DNA of 6,581 bases, taken from the NCBI GenBank assembly GCA_934659415.1, contig CAKUHW010000058.1, forward strand, positions 1-6,581, read 5' to 3'. The notes below the pieces were generated by a model that had not been told where the DNA came from, made no database searches, and was given only the letters and a program-made list of their open reading frames with translations. This document shows positions 1 through 5,404 of this stretch, piece by piece. Numbering within the stretch: the first letter of the stretch is position 1; the number at the start of each line of letters is the position of its first letter. The position numbers and the translations under genes were made by a program. The stretch comes from an uncultured Oscillospiraceae bacterium. GTDB taxonomy: Bacteria > Bacillota > Clostridia > Oscillospirales > Oscillospiraceae.

Positions 1-60
1 CTCTGCTCTGTTCCGGGCTGAAGACCGCCCGAAACGCCGCCCGCTCCCTTGCGCCTCCTC

Positions 61-97
61 TCCCCAAACGAACCGCTGCGCTGGGTTCGTTCGGGGA
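61..97. repeat. hairpin, 14-bp stem with one mismatch
   Basis: The left arm (61-74, TCCCCAAACGAACC) pairs with the right arm (84-97, GGTTCGTTCGGGGA) at 13 of 14 positions around a 9-nt loop. No T-run follows on either strand, so it is not an obvious intrinsic terminator. It starts a series of hairpins and is probably a REP-like dispersed element; no second copy is seen in this window. Confidence 0.6.
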
Positions 98-104
98 CCC
101 CATG

Positions 105-131
105 GCTGGCGCGAAGCGCCTGAGGGATTGT
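105..131 (+). repeat. 27-bp dispersed repeat, copy A
   Basis: This 27-bp segment is identical to segments at 725-751 (allowing for the last base) and 6434-6460. It contains a small hairpin, GGCGC-GAA-GCGCC, and ends in GAGGGATTGT. The GGGATTGT end (124-131) is mirrored by ACAATCCC at 161-168, so it pairs with the diverged opposite-facing copy at 159-214. Recurrent small repeats of this sort are common between genes of Oscillospiraceae; that attribution is from general knowledge, while the copies are seen directly. Confidence 0.75.
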
Positions 132-158
132 TGCCGTGGCGGCCCGTCTTTGGTCCGG

Positions 159-214
159 TGACAATCCCCCCAGCCAGCGAAGGGCGCTGGCGTCCCCCCT
201 TTACACAAGGGGGG
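159..214 (-). repeat. diverged, inverted copy of the 27-bp repeat family
   Basis: Read on the minus strand this resembles the 704-751 element: an A/G-rich hairpin with GTGTA loop, then a CCAGCG...GCTGG section, then GGGATTGTCA. Its terminal hairpin (CCCCCCTT at 194-201, AAGGGGGG at 207-214, loop TACAC) is the complement of the GTGTA-loop hairpin at 704-726. The middle part has diverged. Together with copy A it forms a head-to-head pair. Confidence 0.5.
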
Positions 215-230
215 CATGGGCCCGGCAAAG

Positions 231-349
231 CCCTTGCCTCTCCCTATGGGAGAGGTGGCCGAGCGCAGCGAGGACGGAGAGGGTAAGCAAGGCCGCAGGA
301 CCCTCTCAGTCGCCTCCGGCGACAGCTCTCCCAAAGGGAGAGCCAAGGG
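231..349. repeat. ~120-bp inverted-repeat element (MITE/REP-like)
   Basis: The outer arms 231-245 and 335-349 are inverted repeats matching at 14 of 15 positions. Each arm also sits in its own hairpin: CCTCTCCC-TAT-GGGAGAGG at 237-255 and GCTCTCCC-AAA-GGGAGAGC at 325-343. An inner pair, GAGAGGGT (277-284) and ACCCTCTC (300-307), closes the centre, so the whole unit can fold as a cruciform-like structure. It encodes no transposase. It looks like a non-autonomous dispersed repeat, but flanking target duplications are not evident. Confidence 0.6.
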
Positions 350-376
350 TCTGTGACCTGCTGCATCGTCCCGCAG

Positions 377-397
377 GGCAAGGGCTCTGCCCTTGCC
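377..397. repeat. 21-bp palindrome, copy 1
   Basis: A perfect 9-bp stem (GGCAAGGGC, then GCCCTTGCC) surrounds a TCT loop. The same 21 bases occur exactly at 6521-6541, at the far end of the window. No U-tract follows, so it is scored as a dispersed repeat and not a terminator. Confidence 0.7.
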
Positions 398-410
398 GCT
401 CTGCCCGAAA

Positions 411-465
411 GGCATCCCAGCGGCATCCCAGTCGCATCCCAGTCGCATCCCAGTCGCATACCAGT
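411..465 (+). repeat. 11-bp tandem repeat, five units
   Basis: Five consecutive units of consensus SGCATCCCAGT start at 411, 422, 433, 444 and 455. The first ends in C, units three and four are identical, and the fifth carries one change (CGCATACCAGT). There are no unique spacers, so this is a minisatellite and not a CRISPR array. A degenerate further unit may begin at 466 (GGGATAC). Confidence 0.85.
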
Positions 466-474
466 GGGATACAA

Positions 475-522
475 ACTAAAACCAAAACTAAAACTAAAAC
501 AATAACCCAAACCAAAACCATA
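475..522 (+). repeat. 6-bp tandem repeat of ACYAAA type, about eight units
   Basis: Hexamer units ACTAAA/ACCAAA run from 475 to 522, with two degenerate units in the middle (ACAATA, ACCCAA) and a final ACCATA. The plus strand contains no G over this stretch, giving strong strand asymmetry in an otherwise GC-rich region. In one frame it reads as alternating Thr-Lys, which explains a spurious open frame. It is a probable slippage-prone array. Confidence 0.8.
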
Positions 523-703
523 CCTCAAAGGGAAGCCCTAACAAAAGCCCGGGAAGGGCAAGGGCCTGAACCGAGACCGACACCCAGTAGGATACCGACC
601 GCCCCGGGCGGGCCAAGCCGTGGGCTGGGCGGGACCCAACCGGGAGGGAGCCGTCAAAGAAGCGTGCAGGGTTCGCCGCGGACCGCGGTGCCCTTTGCCC
701 TTA

Positions 704-751
704 AGCTCCCTTGTGTAAAGGGAGCTGGCGCGAAGCGCCTGAGGGATTGTC
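704..751 (+). repeat. 27-bp dispersed repeat, copy B, with leading hairpin
   Basis: A perfect 9-bp stem (AGCTCCCTT at 704-712, AAGGGAGCT at 718-726, loop GTGTA) runs directly into the repeated GAGCTGGCGCGAAGCGCC core and GAGGGATTGTC end. The last 30 bases (722-751) match 6431-6460 exactly. This is the most complete copy in the window and shows the likely full unit. Confidence 0.75.
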
Positions 752-804
752 ACCGGGCGCGCCCGGCGAAGCCGAAACGACAACAGAGACAATGAGGCAA
801 AGAC

Positions 805-842
805 AAAAAGATCCTGCCGGAGAGCTGATCTCCGGCAGGATC
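805..842 (-). terminator. intrinsic terminator of the dehydrogenase gene
   Basis: A perfect 14-bp inverted repeat (GATCCTGCCGGAGA at 810-823, TCTCCGGCAGGATC at 829-842) surrounds a 5-nt loop. On the minus strand it is followed at once by TTTTT (809-805), the canonical intrinsic terminator layout. It begins about 32 bp past the stop codon of the minus-strand dehydrogenase gene. On the plus strand a CTTTTT lies a few bases after the stem, so weak bidirectional activity is possible. Confidence 0.9.
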
Positions 843-874
843 GCTGCTTTTTACCAGGGCCAGCCCGCTGCCGC

Positions 875-1813
875 TTACTGCCCGGCGGCGGGGTCCATGG
901 CGGTGAAGGTCTGGGCGATGACCTTCTGGATGTTCTCTGCCGCACCGTAGAAGCCGGCGCGCTCGCGCTCGTTCAGATCGAACTCCTCGATCTTCTCCAC
1001 CCCACCCGGGCCCAGATGGGCGGGGACGCCGATGCTCAGGTCCTTCAGGCCGTACTCGCCGTCCAGCACGCAGGAGCAGCCCACATAGCCCGTCCTGCGG
1101 CCCGCGATGTGCTCCACCACCTCCAGCATGCCCATGGCCGAGGTCCAGCCCGCGGTGCGCAGCGCGCCCAGGGGATAGAACTCATCCCAGAAGCTCTTCT
1201 GCAGGGCGTCGCTGGCGCGGACCTCCTCCTCCGTGAAGGGGCGCAGGGCGCCGTCGATCTCCACGTGGCTGTAGATCTGCACCTTCTGACCCCCGTGCTC
1301 GCCCATGCTGGCGCACCGGATGTGCTGCGGGCAGATGCCGAGGTAGTTGCCGATCCCCCAGCGCATCCGCAGGGAGTCGTTGAAGGAGAAGCCGATGAAC
1401 TGCCGCCGGGGCAGCCCGGACAGCTTCCAGAGGGTGTAGTTGATGGCGTCCAGGGGGTTGGTCATGGAGACTACTACCGCATTGGGCGCGTAGGTGCGCA
1501 GGGCCTCCGCCAGCTCGCGGAGCACCGGGAGGGAGCGCTTTGTGTCGTCATAGGTCCAGGCGCCGGGGTTGGTGGTGGGGATGGAAAAGCCGGAGATCAC
1601 AAGGCCGCTTCCCGCCATGTCGGCCAGAGTCCCGGCGGTGATTTTGGTCTTGCTCACCGCATAGACGGCCTGACTCATATCCATGGCGTGGTTTTTGGCC
1701 TTGTCCGCGAAGAGGTCACAGAGCACGATCTCGTCGCACAGCCCCTCTTTTGCCAGAAGGAACGCCGAGGTGGAGCCCAGAAGACCGGCTCCGCCGAATA
1801 CAAATGCTTTCAT
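875..1813 (-). CDS. atypical lactate/malate dehydrogenase-family NAD-dependent 2-hydroxyacid dehydrogenase
   Basis: Cytosolic oxidoreductase of the LDH/MDH superfamily, 312 aa, a normal length. The Rossmann NAD motif GAGLLG is at residues 8-13, with Asp33 at the end of strand 2 arguing for NAD over NADP. N-P-L-D is at 119-122, D-S-L-R at 146-149 (catalytic Asp146, substrate carboxylate Arg149), G-E-H-G at 171-174 (catalytic His173), and G-E-Y-G at 252-255. The start at 1813 is chosen because AAAAGGA (1828-1822) lies 8 nt upstream; the open frame continues to 2095, but that extension has no family sequence. The mobile substrate loop (about residues 76-93) is odd: the usual PRKPGMTR-type segment is replaced by SIPTTNPGAWTYDD, with neither of its two arginines. 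Substrate is therefore open. It is transcribed divergently from a TRAP transporter, which suggests it handles the imported acid or a product of it. Family placement is firm; substrate is not. Confidence 0.88.
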   Translation of the reverse strand: MKAFVFGGAGLLGSTSAFLLAKEGLCDEIVLCDLFADKAKNHAMDMSQAVYAVSKTKITAGTLADMAGSGLVISGFSIPTTNPGAWTYDDTKRSLPVLRELAEALRTYAPNAVVVSMTNPLDAINYTLWKLSGLPRRQFIGFSFNDSLRMRWGIGNYLGICPQHIRCASMGEHGGQKVQIYSHVEIDGALRPFTEEEVRASDALQKSFWDEFYPLGALRTAGWTSAMGMLEVVEHIAGRRTGYVGCSCVLDGEYGLKDLSIGVPAHLGPGGVEKIEEFDLNERERAGFYGAAENIQKVIAQTFTAMDPAAGQ

Positions 1814-2074
1814 GAAACCAATCCTTTTCTGCACAAAAAGAAAATAGCGTACCGATTTGATTGCGTTTGCAGCGCCGGCGGCGGAGGAGCCGGGGGCGCA
1901 GGGTGGCGTCGTGTCACGATAACCGTACATGATTTTCGGCCCTTCGTCAAGATGAAGCATTGTAGCGGAATGGAGCTGATTTTTTGCGCTATTTTTCACA
2001 AAGGGATGCAAATTTTTTGACAAACCATGGGAAGCTGTTGCGGCCCAAATCTTTCCGGGTTTGGCCGCCGAAGA

Positions 2075-2101
2075 TTTGTTATTCCAATACGGCATAACAA
2101 A
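2075..2101. promoter_or_regulatory. candidate LysR-type regulator binding box (T-N11-A dyad)
   Basis: TTTGTTAT (2075-2082) and ATAACAAA (2094-2101) form a perfect 8-bp inverted repeat separated by 11 bp. The innermost bases give exactly the T-N11-A pattern known for LysR-type recognition sites. The centre (2088) falls about 65 bp upstream of the start predicted from the dctP -10 box, the classical position of such sites. The LysR gene at 6313-5405 is the obvious candidate partner. Dyad and spacing are seen; the binding is inferred. Confidence 0.6.
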
Positions 2102-2116
2102 ATGCGGAATTCATCA

Positions 2117-2146
2117 TTTCCATTCTCCGTCGAAATTTGCTATTAT
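2117..2146 (+). promoter_or_regulatory. predicted dctP operon promoter
   Basis: The -10 box TATTAT (2141-2146) matches consensus at five of six bases and is preceded by TGC, an extended -10 element. A weak -35, TTTCCA (2117-2122, four of six), sits 18 bp upstream. The transcription start is expected near 2153, giving a leader of about 126 nt before dctP. A weak -35 plus an upstream dyad fits an activator-dependent promoter. Confidence 0.6.
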
Positions 2147-2278
2147 GGGACCATGAGGCGGCAGTGCTTCGTCGGTTTTGCACATAACCGTAAAGTAAGG
2201 CCGCCGCGTTTCAGAGGCCGTCGTGTCAAAACAGCCTAATGACGCAAGAGTGTGAAAAGTGAAAGGGGTTCCAAAACA

Positions 2279-3364
2279 ATGAAAAAGATCTTTGCTCTGG
2301 TTCTGACGCTTGCAATGGTGTTCGCCCTGGCAGCCTGCTCCGGCGGCAGCAAGCCCTCCGGCTCCAACGATCCCGCTTCCCCCAGCGCCTCCGGCAGCAC
2401 CGGCGACAGCTTCGTGGGTGAGAAGATCGAGCTGAAGCTGAACCACAACAACGCTTCCACCACCCCCACGGCCAAGGCGATCCAGGCCTGGGCTGACGAG
2501 ATCTACGAGGCCACCAACGGCACCGTGAAGATCACCCAGTATCCCAGCGACGCCCTCGGCTCCACCAACTCCGGCTTTGACCTGCTGGACTCCGGCATCG
2601 CCGATCTGCAGTGGGCCACCTGCGGCATGTTCTCCGGCGTGCTGAACTATCTGGATACCTTCTCTCTGCCCATGACCGGCATGGACAGCTCCGAGGACGG
2701 CACCAACGCCATCTGGGACGTGTATGAGAACGGCTGGGGCGACAAGATCCAGGGCGACTTCGGCAATGCCCGGATGCTCATCGCCAACTCCTCCCCCGCC
2801 GGTGTTCTGGGCTCCAAGGTGAAGAAGACCTGCGCTGCGGATATGAAGGGCGACGTGGTCCGCTCCATCGCCGGCGGTATCGCCAACTGGGTCTCCGCCT
2901 GCGGCGGCAGCCCCACCTTCATGGGCCCCCCCGACATCTACACCAACCTGGAGAAGGGCGTCATCGACAGCTACATCTTCGAGTGGTCCGGCGTGGAGTC
3001 CTTCAACCTGGCTGAGACTACCCCCTACTTCCTGAGCATGAACCTCTTCCGCGTGTCCCAGTTCATCATGATCAGCGACTCCGCCTGGGCCAAGCTCAGC
3101 ACCGACCAGCAGAACGCAATCCTCGCCGTGTCCGAGCGCACCGGCTCCCTGAAGTTCGCCCAGGCTCTGGACGCCGCTGAGGCCGCCTACATCAAGAAGA
3201 ACGTGGACGCCGGCAACTGCGAGCTGGTGGAGCCCACCCAGGAGGCCTATGACGAGTTCTACTCCCTGGCCCAGGGCGTGTGGCATGACTACGTCTCCGT
3301 GCTGGAGGACGGCGAGACCTACCTGACCGCCGTGATGGACGCCATCGCCGCCAACAACAAGTAA
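2279..3364 (+). CDS. dctP: TRAP transporter solute-binding lipoprotein, DctP family
   Basis: Extracytoplasmic binding protein that captures an organic acid and delivers it to the DctQM membrane unit. It is 361 aa. Residues 1-19 are a Lys-initiated hydrophobic signal ending in the lipobox L-A-A-C, so Cys20 should be lipidated and anchor the protein to the outer membrane face. A Ser/Gly/Pro-rich linker (21-46) follows, then the mature domain. The segment M-K-G-D-V-V-R (189-195) matches the family's LKGLKIR block, and Arg195 aligns with the Arg that binds the substrate carboxylate. I-Y-T-N-L-E-K-G-V-I-D (220-230) matches the conserved EvYtALqtGvvDG region, with Ser replacing the last Gly. The ATG at 2279 is preferred over GTG at 2252 because AAAGGGG (2262-2268) precedes it and the signal peptide begins there. 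First gene of the dctPMQ operon. The substrate cannot be read from sequence; a carboxylate is likely from the Arg. Confidence 0.92.
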   Translation: MKKIFALVLTLAMVFALAACSGGSKPSGSNDPASPSASGSTGDSFVGEKIELKLNHNNASTTPTAKAIQAWADEIYEATNGTVKITQYPSDALGSTNSGFDLLDSGIADLQWATCGMFSGVLNYLDTFSLPMTGMDSSEDGTNAIWDVYENGWGDKIQGDFGNARMLIANSSPAGVLGSKVKKTCAADMKGDVVRSIAGGIANWVSACGGSPTFMGPPDIYTNLEKGVIDSYIFEWSGVESFNLAETTPYFLSMNLFRVSQFIMISDSAWAKLSTDQQNAILAVSERTGSLKFAQALDAAEAAYIKKNVDAGNCELVEPTQEAYDEFYSLAQGVWHDYVSVLEDGETYLTAVMDAIAANNK

Positions 3365-3404
3365 GTACCCTGCGGCCCAGCCGCTGCGGACTGACAAAAC
3401 ACAA

Positions 3405-3431
3405 GGGCGGCTCCGGTCTCCGGAGCCGCCC
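3405..3431 (+). other. dctP-dctM intergenic hairpin (possible mRNA processing/stability element)
   Basis: GGGCGGCTCCGG (3405-3416) and CCGGAGCCGCCC (3420-3431) form a perfect 12-bp GC-rich stem with a TCT loop inside the 97-nt gap between dctP and dctM. There is no downstream U-tract on the plus strand (GAGCAAAAACG follows), so it does not look like a simple terminator. By analogy with intercistronic hairpins after binding-protein genes, it may protect the dctP message from 3' decay or cause partial termination, making more binding protein than membrane subunits. Confidence 0.7.
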
Positions 3432-3461
3432 GAGCAAAAACGATCTGAAGAGGTGACGCAT

Positions 3462-4763
3462 ATGCAGATGGGTTGGGTGGTCGCCATCGCCTTGCTTGTT
3501 CTGTTTATCACACTGGCCATTGGTATGCACGTTGGCCTGGCGCTGATGTTCTCCGGCTTTGTGGGGTACGTCCTGGCCGGCGGCCTTACCAGCGCAGTGA
3601 GCATTCTGGGCATTGCCTCCCACGGCAACGCCACAAACTATACCCTTTCCGTTGTACCCCTGTTCATCCTCATGGGCAACTACGCCTATGTGTCGGGCAT
3701 TTCCGGCGACCTGTACGACAGCGGCCGTAAATGGCTGAACTGGCTGCCCGGCGGCCTGGCCTGCGGCACGGTGGCCTCCAGCGCTCTGTTCGGCGCCATC
3801 TGCGGCTCCGCCCAGGCCACCGCCGCCACCATGGGCACCGTGGCCATCCCCCAGATGCGGAAGTACGGCTATGCCGACCGCCTGTCCACCGGCTGCGTAG
3901 CCGCCGGCGGCCCCCTGGGCTTCCTCATCCCGCCCAGCTCCTCCATGATCCTGTTCGCCTCCGTGGCGGAGGAGTCCATCGGCTCTCTGTTCATCTCCGG
4001 CATCATCCCCGGCCTGATCCTGGCGGTGATGCTCATCGTGACCATCGTGCTGTGGGTGAAGAAGGACCCCAGCGTGGCCCCCGAGAAGGAGCACTTCTCC
4101 TGGAAGGAGCGCCTGTTCGCCCTGAAGGGCTTCATCGGCGCCCTCATCCTGTTCGGCGTGGTCATCGGCGGCATGATGAGCGGCCTGATCACCACCAACG
4201 AGGCCGCCGCCGTGGGCTGCTTCATCTGCCTGGTCATCATGATCATCAACGGCAAGATGCACGGCAAGACCCTGTTTGAGGCCATCAAGATGTCCGTCAA
4301 GGCCTTCGGCATGAGCTTCATGGTCATCGTGGGCGCCGGTATCTTCGGCTACTTCATCACCATCACCCAGCTGCCCGCCATGATGTCCACCCTGGTGTCC
4401 GGCCTGCACGTGTCCAAGTACATCATCATTGCCGGTCTGGTGCTCATCTACATCTTCCTGGGCTGCATCATGGACGGCACCGCCATCACCCTGCTGACGG
4501 TCCCCATCTTCCTGCCCATGGTCCTGAGCCTTGGCTTCAGCAAGCTCTGGTTCGGCGTGATGGTCACGCTGGTCTGCTCCCTGGGCCAGATCACGCCGCC
4601 GGTGGGCCTGTGCTCCTATGTGATCGCGGGCGTGTCCAAAACGCGGCTGGAGGAAGTGTTCCGGGGCTGCGCGCCGTTCATTGTCAGCTACGCGCTGCTG
4701 ATCATCCTGGTCACGGCCTTCCCCGCGCTGGCTGAATGGCTGCCCACGATCATTTCCTACTAA
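3462..4763 (+). CDS. dctM: TRAP transporter large permease, DctM family
   Basis: Integral membrane translocation subunit that moves substrate with a Na+ or H+ gradient. It is 433 aa, typical for the family, with about a dozen hydrophobic segments. Conserved blocks are present: L-S-V-V-P-L-F-I-L-M-G (62-72), G-S-A-Q-A-T (115-120) leading to A-I-P-Q-M (128-132), G-P-L-G-F-L-I-P-P-S (150-159), T-T-N-E-A-A-A-V-G (244-252), M-D-G-T-A (337-341), and G-Q-I-T-P-P-V-G (375-382) followed by an EEVFRG-type end before the last helix. The ATG at 3462 is chosen because GAAGAGGTG lies directly upstream with a 6-nt gap; a GTG at 3453 is inside that ribosome-binding site. It follows dctP by 97 nt and precedes dctQ by 14 nt. 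No fusion to the small subunit is seen. Confidence 0.95.
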   Translation: MQMGWVVAIALLVLFITLAIGMHVGLALMFSGFVGYVLAGGLTSAVSILGIASHGNATNYTLSVVPLFILMGNYAYVSGISGDLYDSGRKWLNWLPGGLACGTVASSALFGAICGSAQATAATMGTVAIPQMRKYGYADRLSTGCVAAGGPLGFLIPPSSSMILFASVAEESIGSLFISGIIPGLILAVMLIVTIVLWVKKDPSVAPEKEHFSWKERLFALKGFIGALILFGVVIGGMMSGLITTNEAAAVGCFICLVIMIINGKMHGKTLFEAIKMSVKAFGMSFMVIVGAGIFGYFITITQLPAMMSTLVSGLHVSKYIIIAGLVLIYIFLGCIMDGTAITLLTVPIFLPMVLSLGFSKLWFGVMVTLVCSLGQITPPVGLCSYVIAGVSKTRLEEVFRGCAPFIVSYALLIILVTAFPALAEWLPTIISY

Positions 4764-4777
4764 GGGGGAACACGGCA

Positions 4778-5299
4778 ATGAAGAAAGTATACAAAGCCTT
4801 TTCCGGCATCAGCCGTGTGGTCGGCGCCATCAGCTTCATCGGGCTGTTCCTGGGCGTGATCTTTATCGTGGTGGACATTATCCTGCGCTACTTCTTTGAC
4901 AGCCCCATCCCCGGCGACTATGACATCACCCAGCTCTGGCTGTCGGTCATCGTCTTTGCCTCCATGGCCTATGTGCAGGTGGAGAAGTCCCACATCGCCG
5001 TGGGCATGCTGCTGAAGGTCCTGCCCCGCCGCCTGGCCATCTCTCTGTACGGCGTGGGCACCTTCCTGGGCGCGGCCATCTCCGGCGTGTGCAGCTACTC
5101 CTGCTATGCCATGGCCTGCCGCGCTGTGAGCCGCAACATGGTGAGCATGTCCGCCAACATTCCCCTGGCTCCCTTCGAATACTTCGAGGCCTTCTGCATG
5201 GCGCTGCTGTGCATCGTGATGCTGCTGGACACCGTTCTGGTCTTCATGTCCCTGAGCAGCGACGAGGAGATGCAGAAGATCTACGATACCTGGGCCTGA
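4778..5299 (+). CDS. dctQ: TRAP transporter small permease, DctQ family
   Basis: Small membrane subunit that pairs with DctM and stabilises the transporter. It is 173 aa with four predicted membrane helices (about 14-36, 49-68, 87-112, 133-158) and a short acidic C-terminal tail. The family signature after helix 1 is present: D-I-I-L-R-Y-F-F (33-40), then P-I-P-G-D-Y-D (43-49), and K-S-H-I-A-V (70-75) after helix 2. The start is fixed by AAGGGGGA (4762-4769), which overlaps the dctM stop and leaves an 8-nt gap, suggesting translational coupling with dctM. Placement after dctM, instead of between dctP and dctM, is the less usual gene order. Last gene of the operon. Confidence 0.93.
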   Translation: MKKVYKAFSGISRVVGAISFIGLFLGVIFIVVDIILRYFFDSPIPGDYDITQLWLSVIVFASMAYVQVEKSHIAVGMLLKVLPRRLAISLYGVGTFLGAAISGVCSYSCYAMACRAVSRNMVSMSANIPLAPFEYFEAFCMALLCIVMLLDTVLVFMSLSSDEEMQKIYDTWA

Positions 5300-5348
5300 G
5301 CCTCTTCCCCCGGCCTGGTCTTCCTCCCTCCCTCATACAGGCCGGCAA

Positions 5349-5379
5349 AATGCCGGGAGCCAAAATGGCTCCCGGCATT
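5349..5379. terminator. shared terminator between convergent dctQ and LysR genes
   Basis: AATGCCGGGAGCCA (5349-5362) and TGGCTCCCGGCATT (5366-5379) form a perfect 14-bp stem with an AAA loop. On the plus strand the T-containing sequence ATTGCATTCTG follows; on the minus strand TTGCCGGC follows. The A/T ends of the stem supply a short U-run on both strands. It lies in the 105-bp gap between the stop codons of dctQ and the opposing LysR gene, so it most likely serves both. Confidence 0.85.
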
Positions 5380-5404
5380 ATTGCATTCTGTATTATACGG
5401 TGAG

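Larger units (their letters stand above)
1..800. other. gene-free, repeat-rich intergenic region
   Basis: No reading frame here looks like a protein. The longest plus-strand frame (136-795) runs through hairpins and tandem repeats and would encode low-complexity Thr/Lys and Pro/Arg-rich sequence. The block is made of small repeats, described separately. Stretches 1-60 and 523-703 show no gene; the latter has only short GC-rich palindromes (CCGCGG twice at 676-688). Another perfect 14-nt palindrome lies at 753-766. A gene ending just left of position 1 cannot be excluded. Confidence 0.7.
1814..2278. promoter_or_regulatory. divergent intergenic control region
   Basis: This 465-bp spacer separates the dehydrogenase start from dctP and is clearly more AT-rich than the flanking genes, as expected for a regulatory region. 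It contains the dctP promoter and the LysR-type box listed separately. A second dyad, AAATCTT (2047-2053) with AAGATTT (2071-2077), overlaps the left edge of that box. For the dehydrogenase the best -10 is TACAAT on the minus strand (1964-1959), but no good -35 lies upstream, so its promoter is unresolved and may need an activator. A GC-rich stem (GCGCC 1872-1876 with GGCGC 1895-1899) would lie in its leader. In the dctP leader GGCGGC (2157-2162) can pair with GCCGCC (2200-2205), with CGGTT/AACCG nested inside. Confidence 0.6.

Noticed and set aside
411..465. CRISPR-like array
   Set aside because: The 11-bp units are contiguous with no spacers, and no cas genes are present.
136..795. Possible 219-residue protein in the left region
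   Set aside because: It translates straight through hairpins and tandem repeats (a Thr-Lys run comes from the hexamer array), and no ribosome-binding site or family resemblance is seen.
875..1813. Glycoside hydrolase family 4 assignment for the dehydrogenase
   Set aside because: Family 4 shares the NAD fold, but its proteins are much longer and lack the D-x-x-R and G-E-H-G catalytic arrangement seen here.
1016..2020. Plus-strand open frame opposite the dehydrogenase gene
   Set aside because: Shadow of the minus-strand gene; composition is Gly/Ala/His-rich and the frame runs into the divergent control region.
2017..2022. Perfect TTGACA as a plus-strand -35 for dctP
   Set aside because: No -10 lies 16-18 bp downstream (the sequence there is GCGGCC); the extended -10 at 2141 is better.
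1814..2095. N-terminal extension of the dehydrogenase to 2095
   Set aside because: The extension covers the AT-rich control region, has no family similarity, and a good ribosome-binding site precedes the internal ATG where the Rossmann fold starts.
1919..2192. Direct repeat ATAACCGTA at 1919-1927 and 2184-2192
   Set aside because: Only 9 bp, with different flanks and no dyad; it could be chance, so it is not called as an operator.
3405..3431. Intrinsic terminator after dctP
   Set aside because: No T-run follows the stem on the plus strand, and dctM continues the same functional operon 30 bp later.
2114..3634. Long minus-strand open frame opposite dctP
   Set aside because: It is antisense to a well-supported gene, is Gly/Val/His-rich low complexity, and reflects the strong G/C third-position bias of dctP; it shows no family motif.
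3192..4778. Long minus-strand open frame opposite dctM
   Set aside because: His/Asp/Gly/Gln-rich sequence without motifs, fully explained as the complement of dctM codons.
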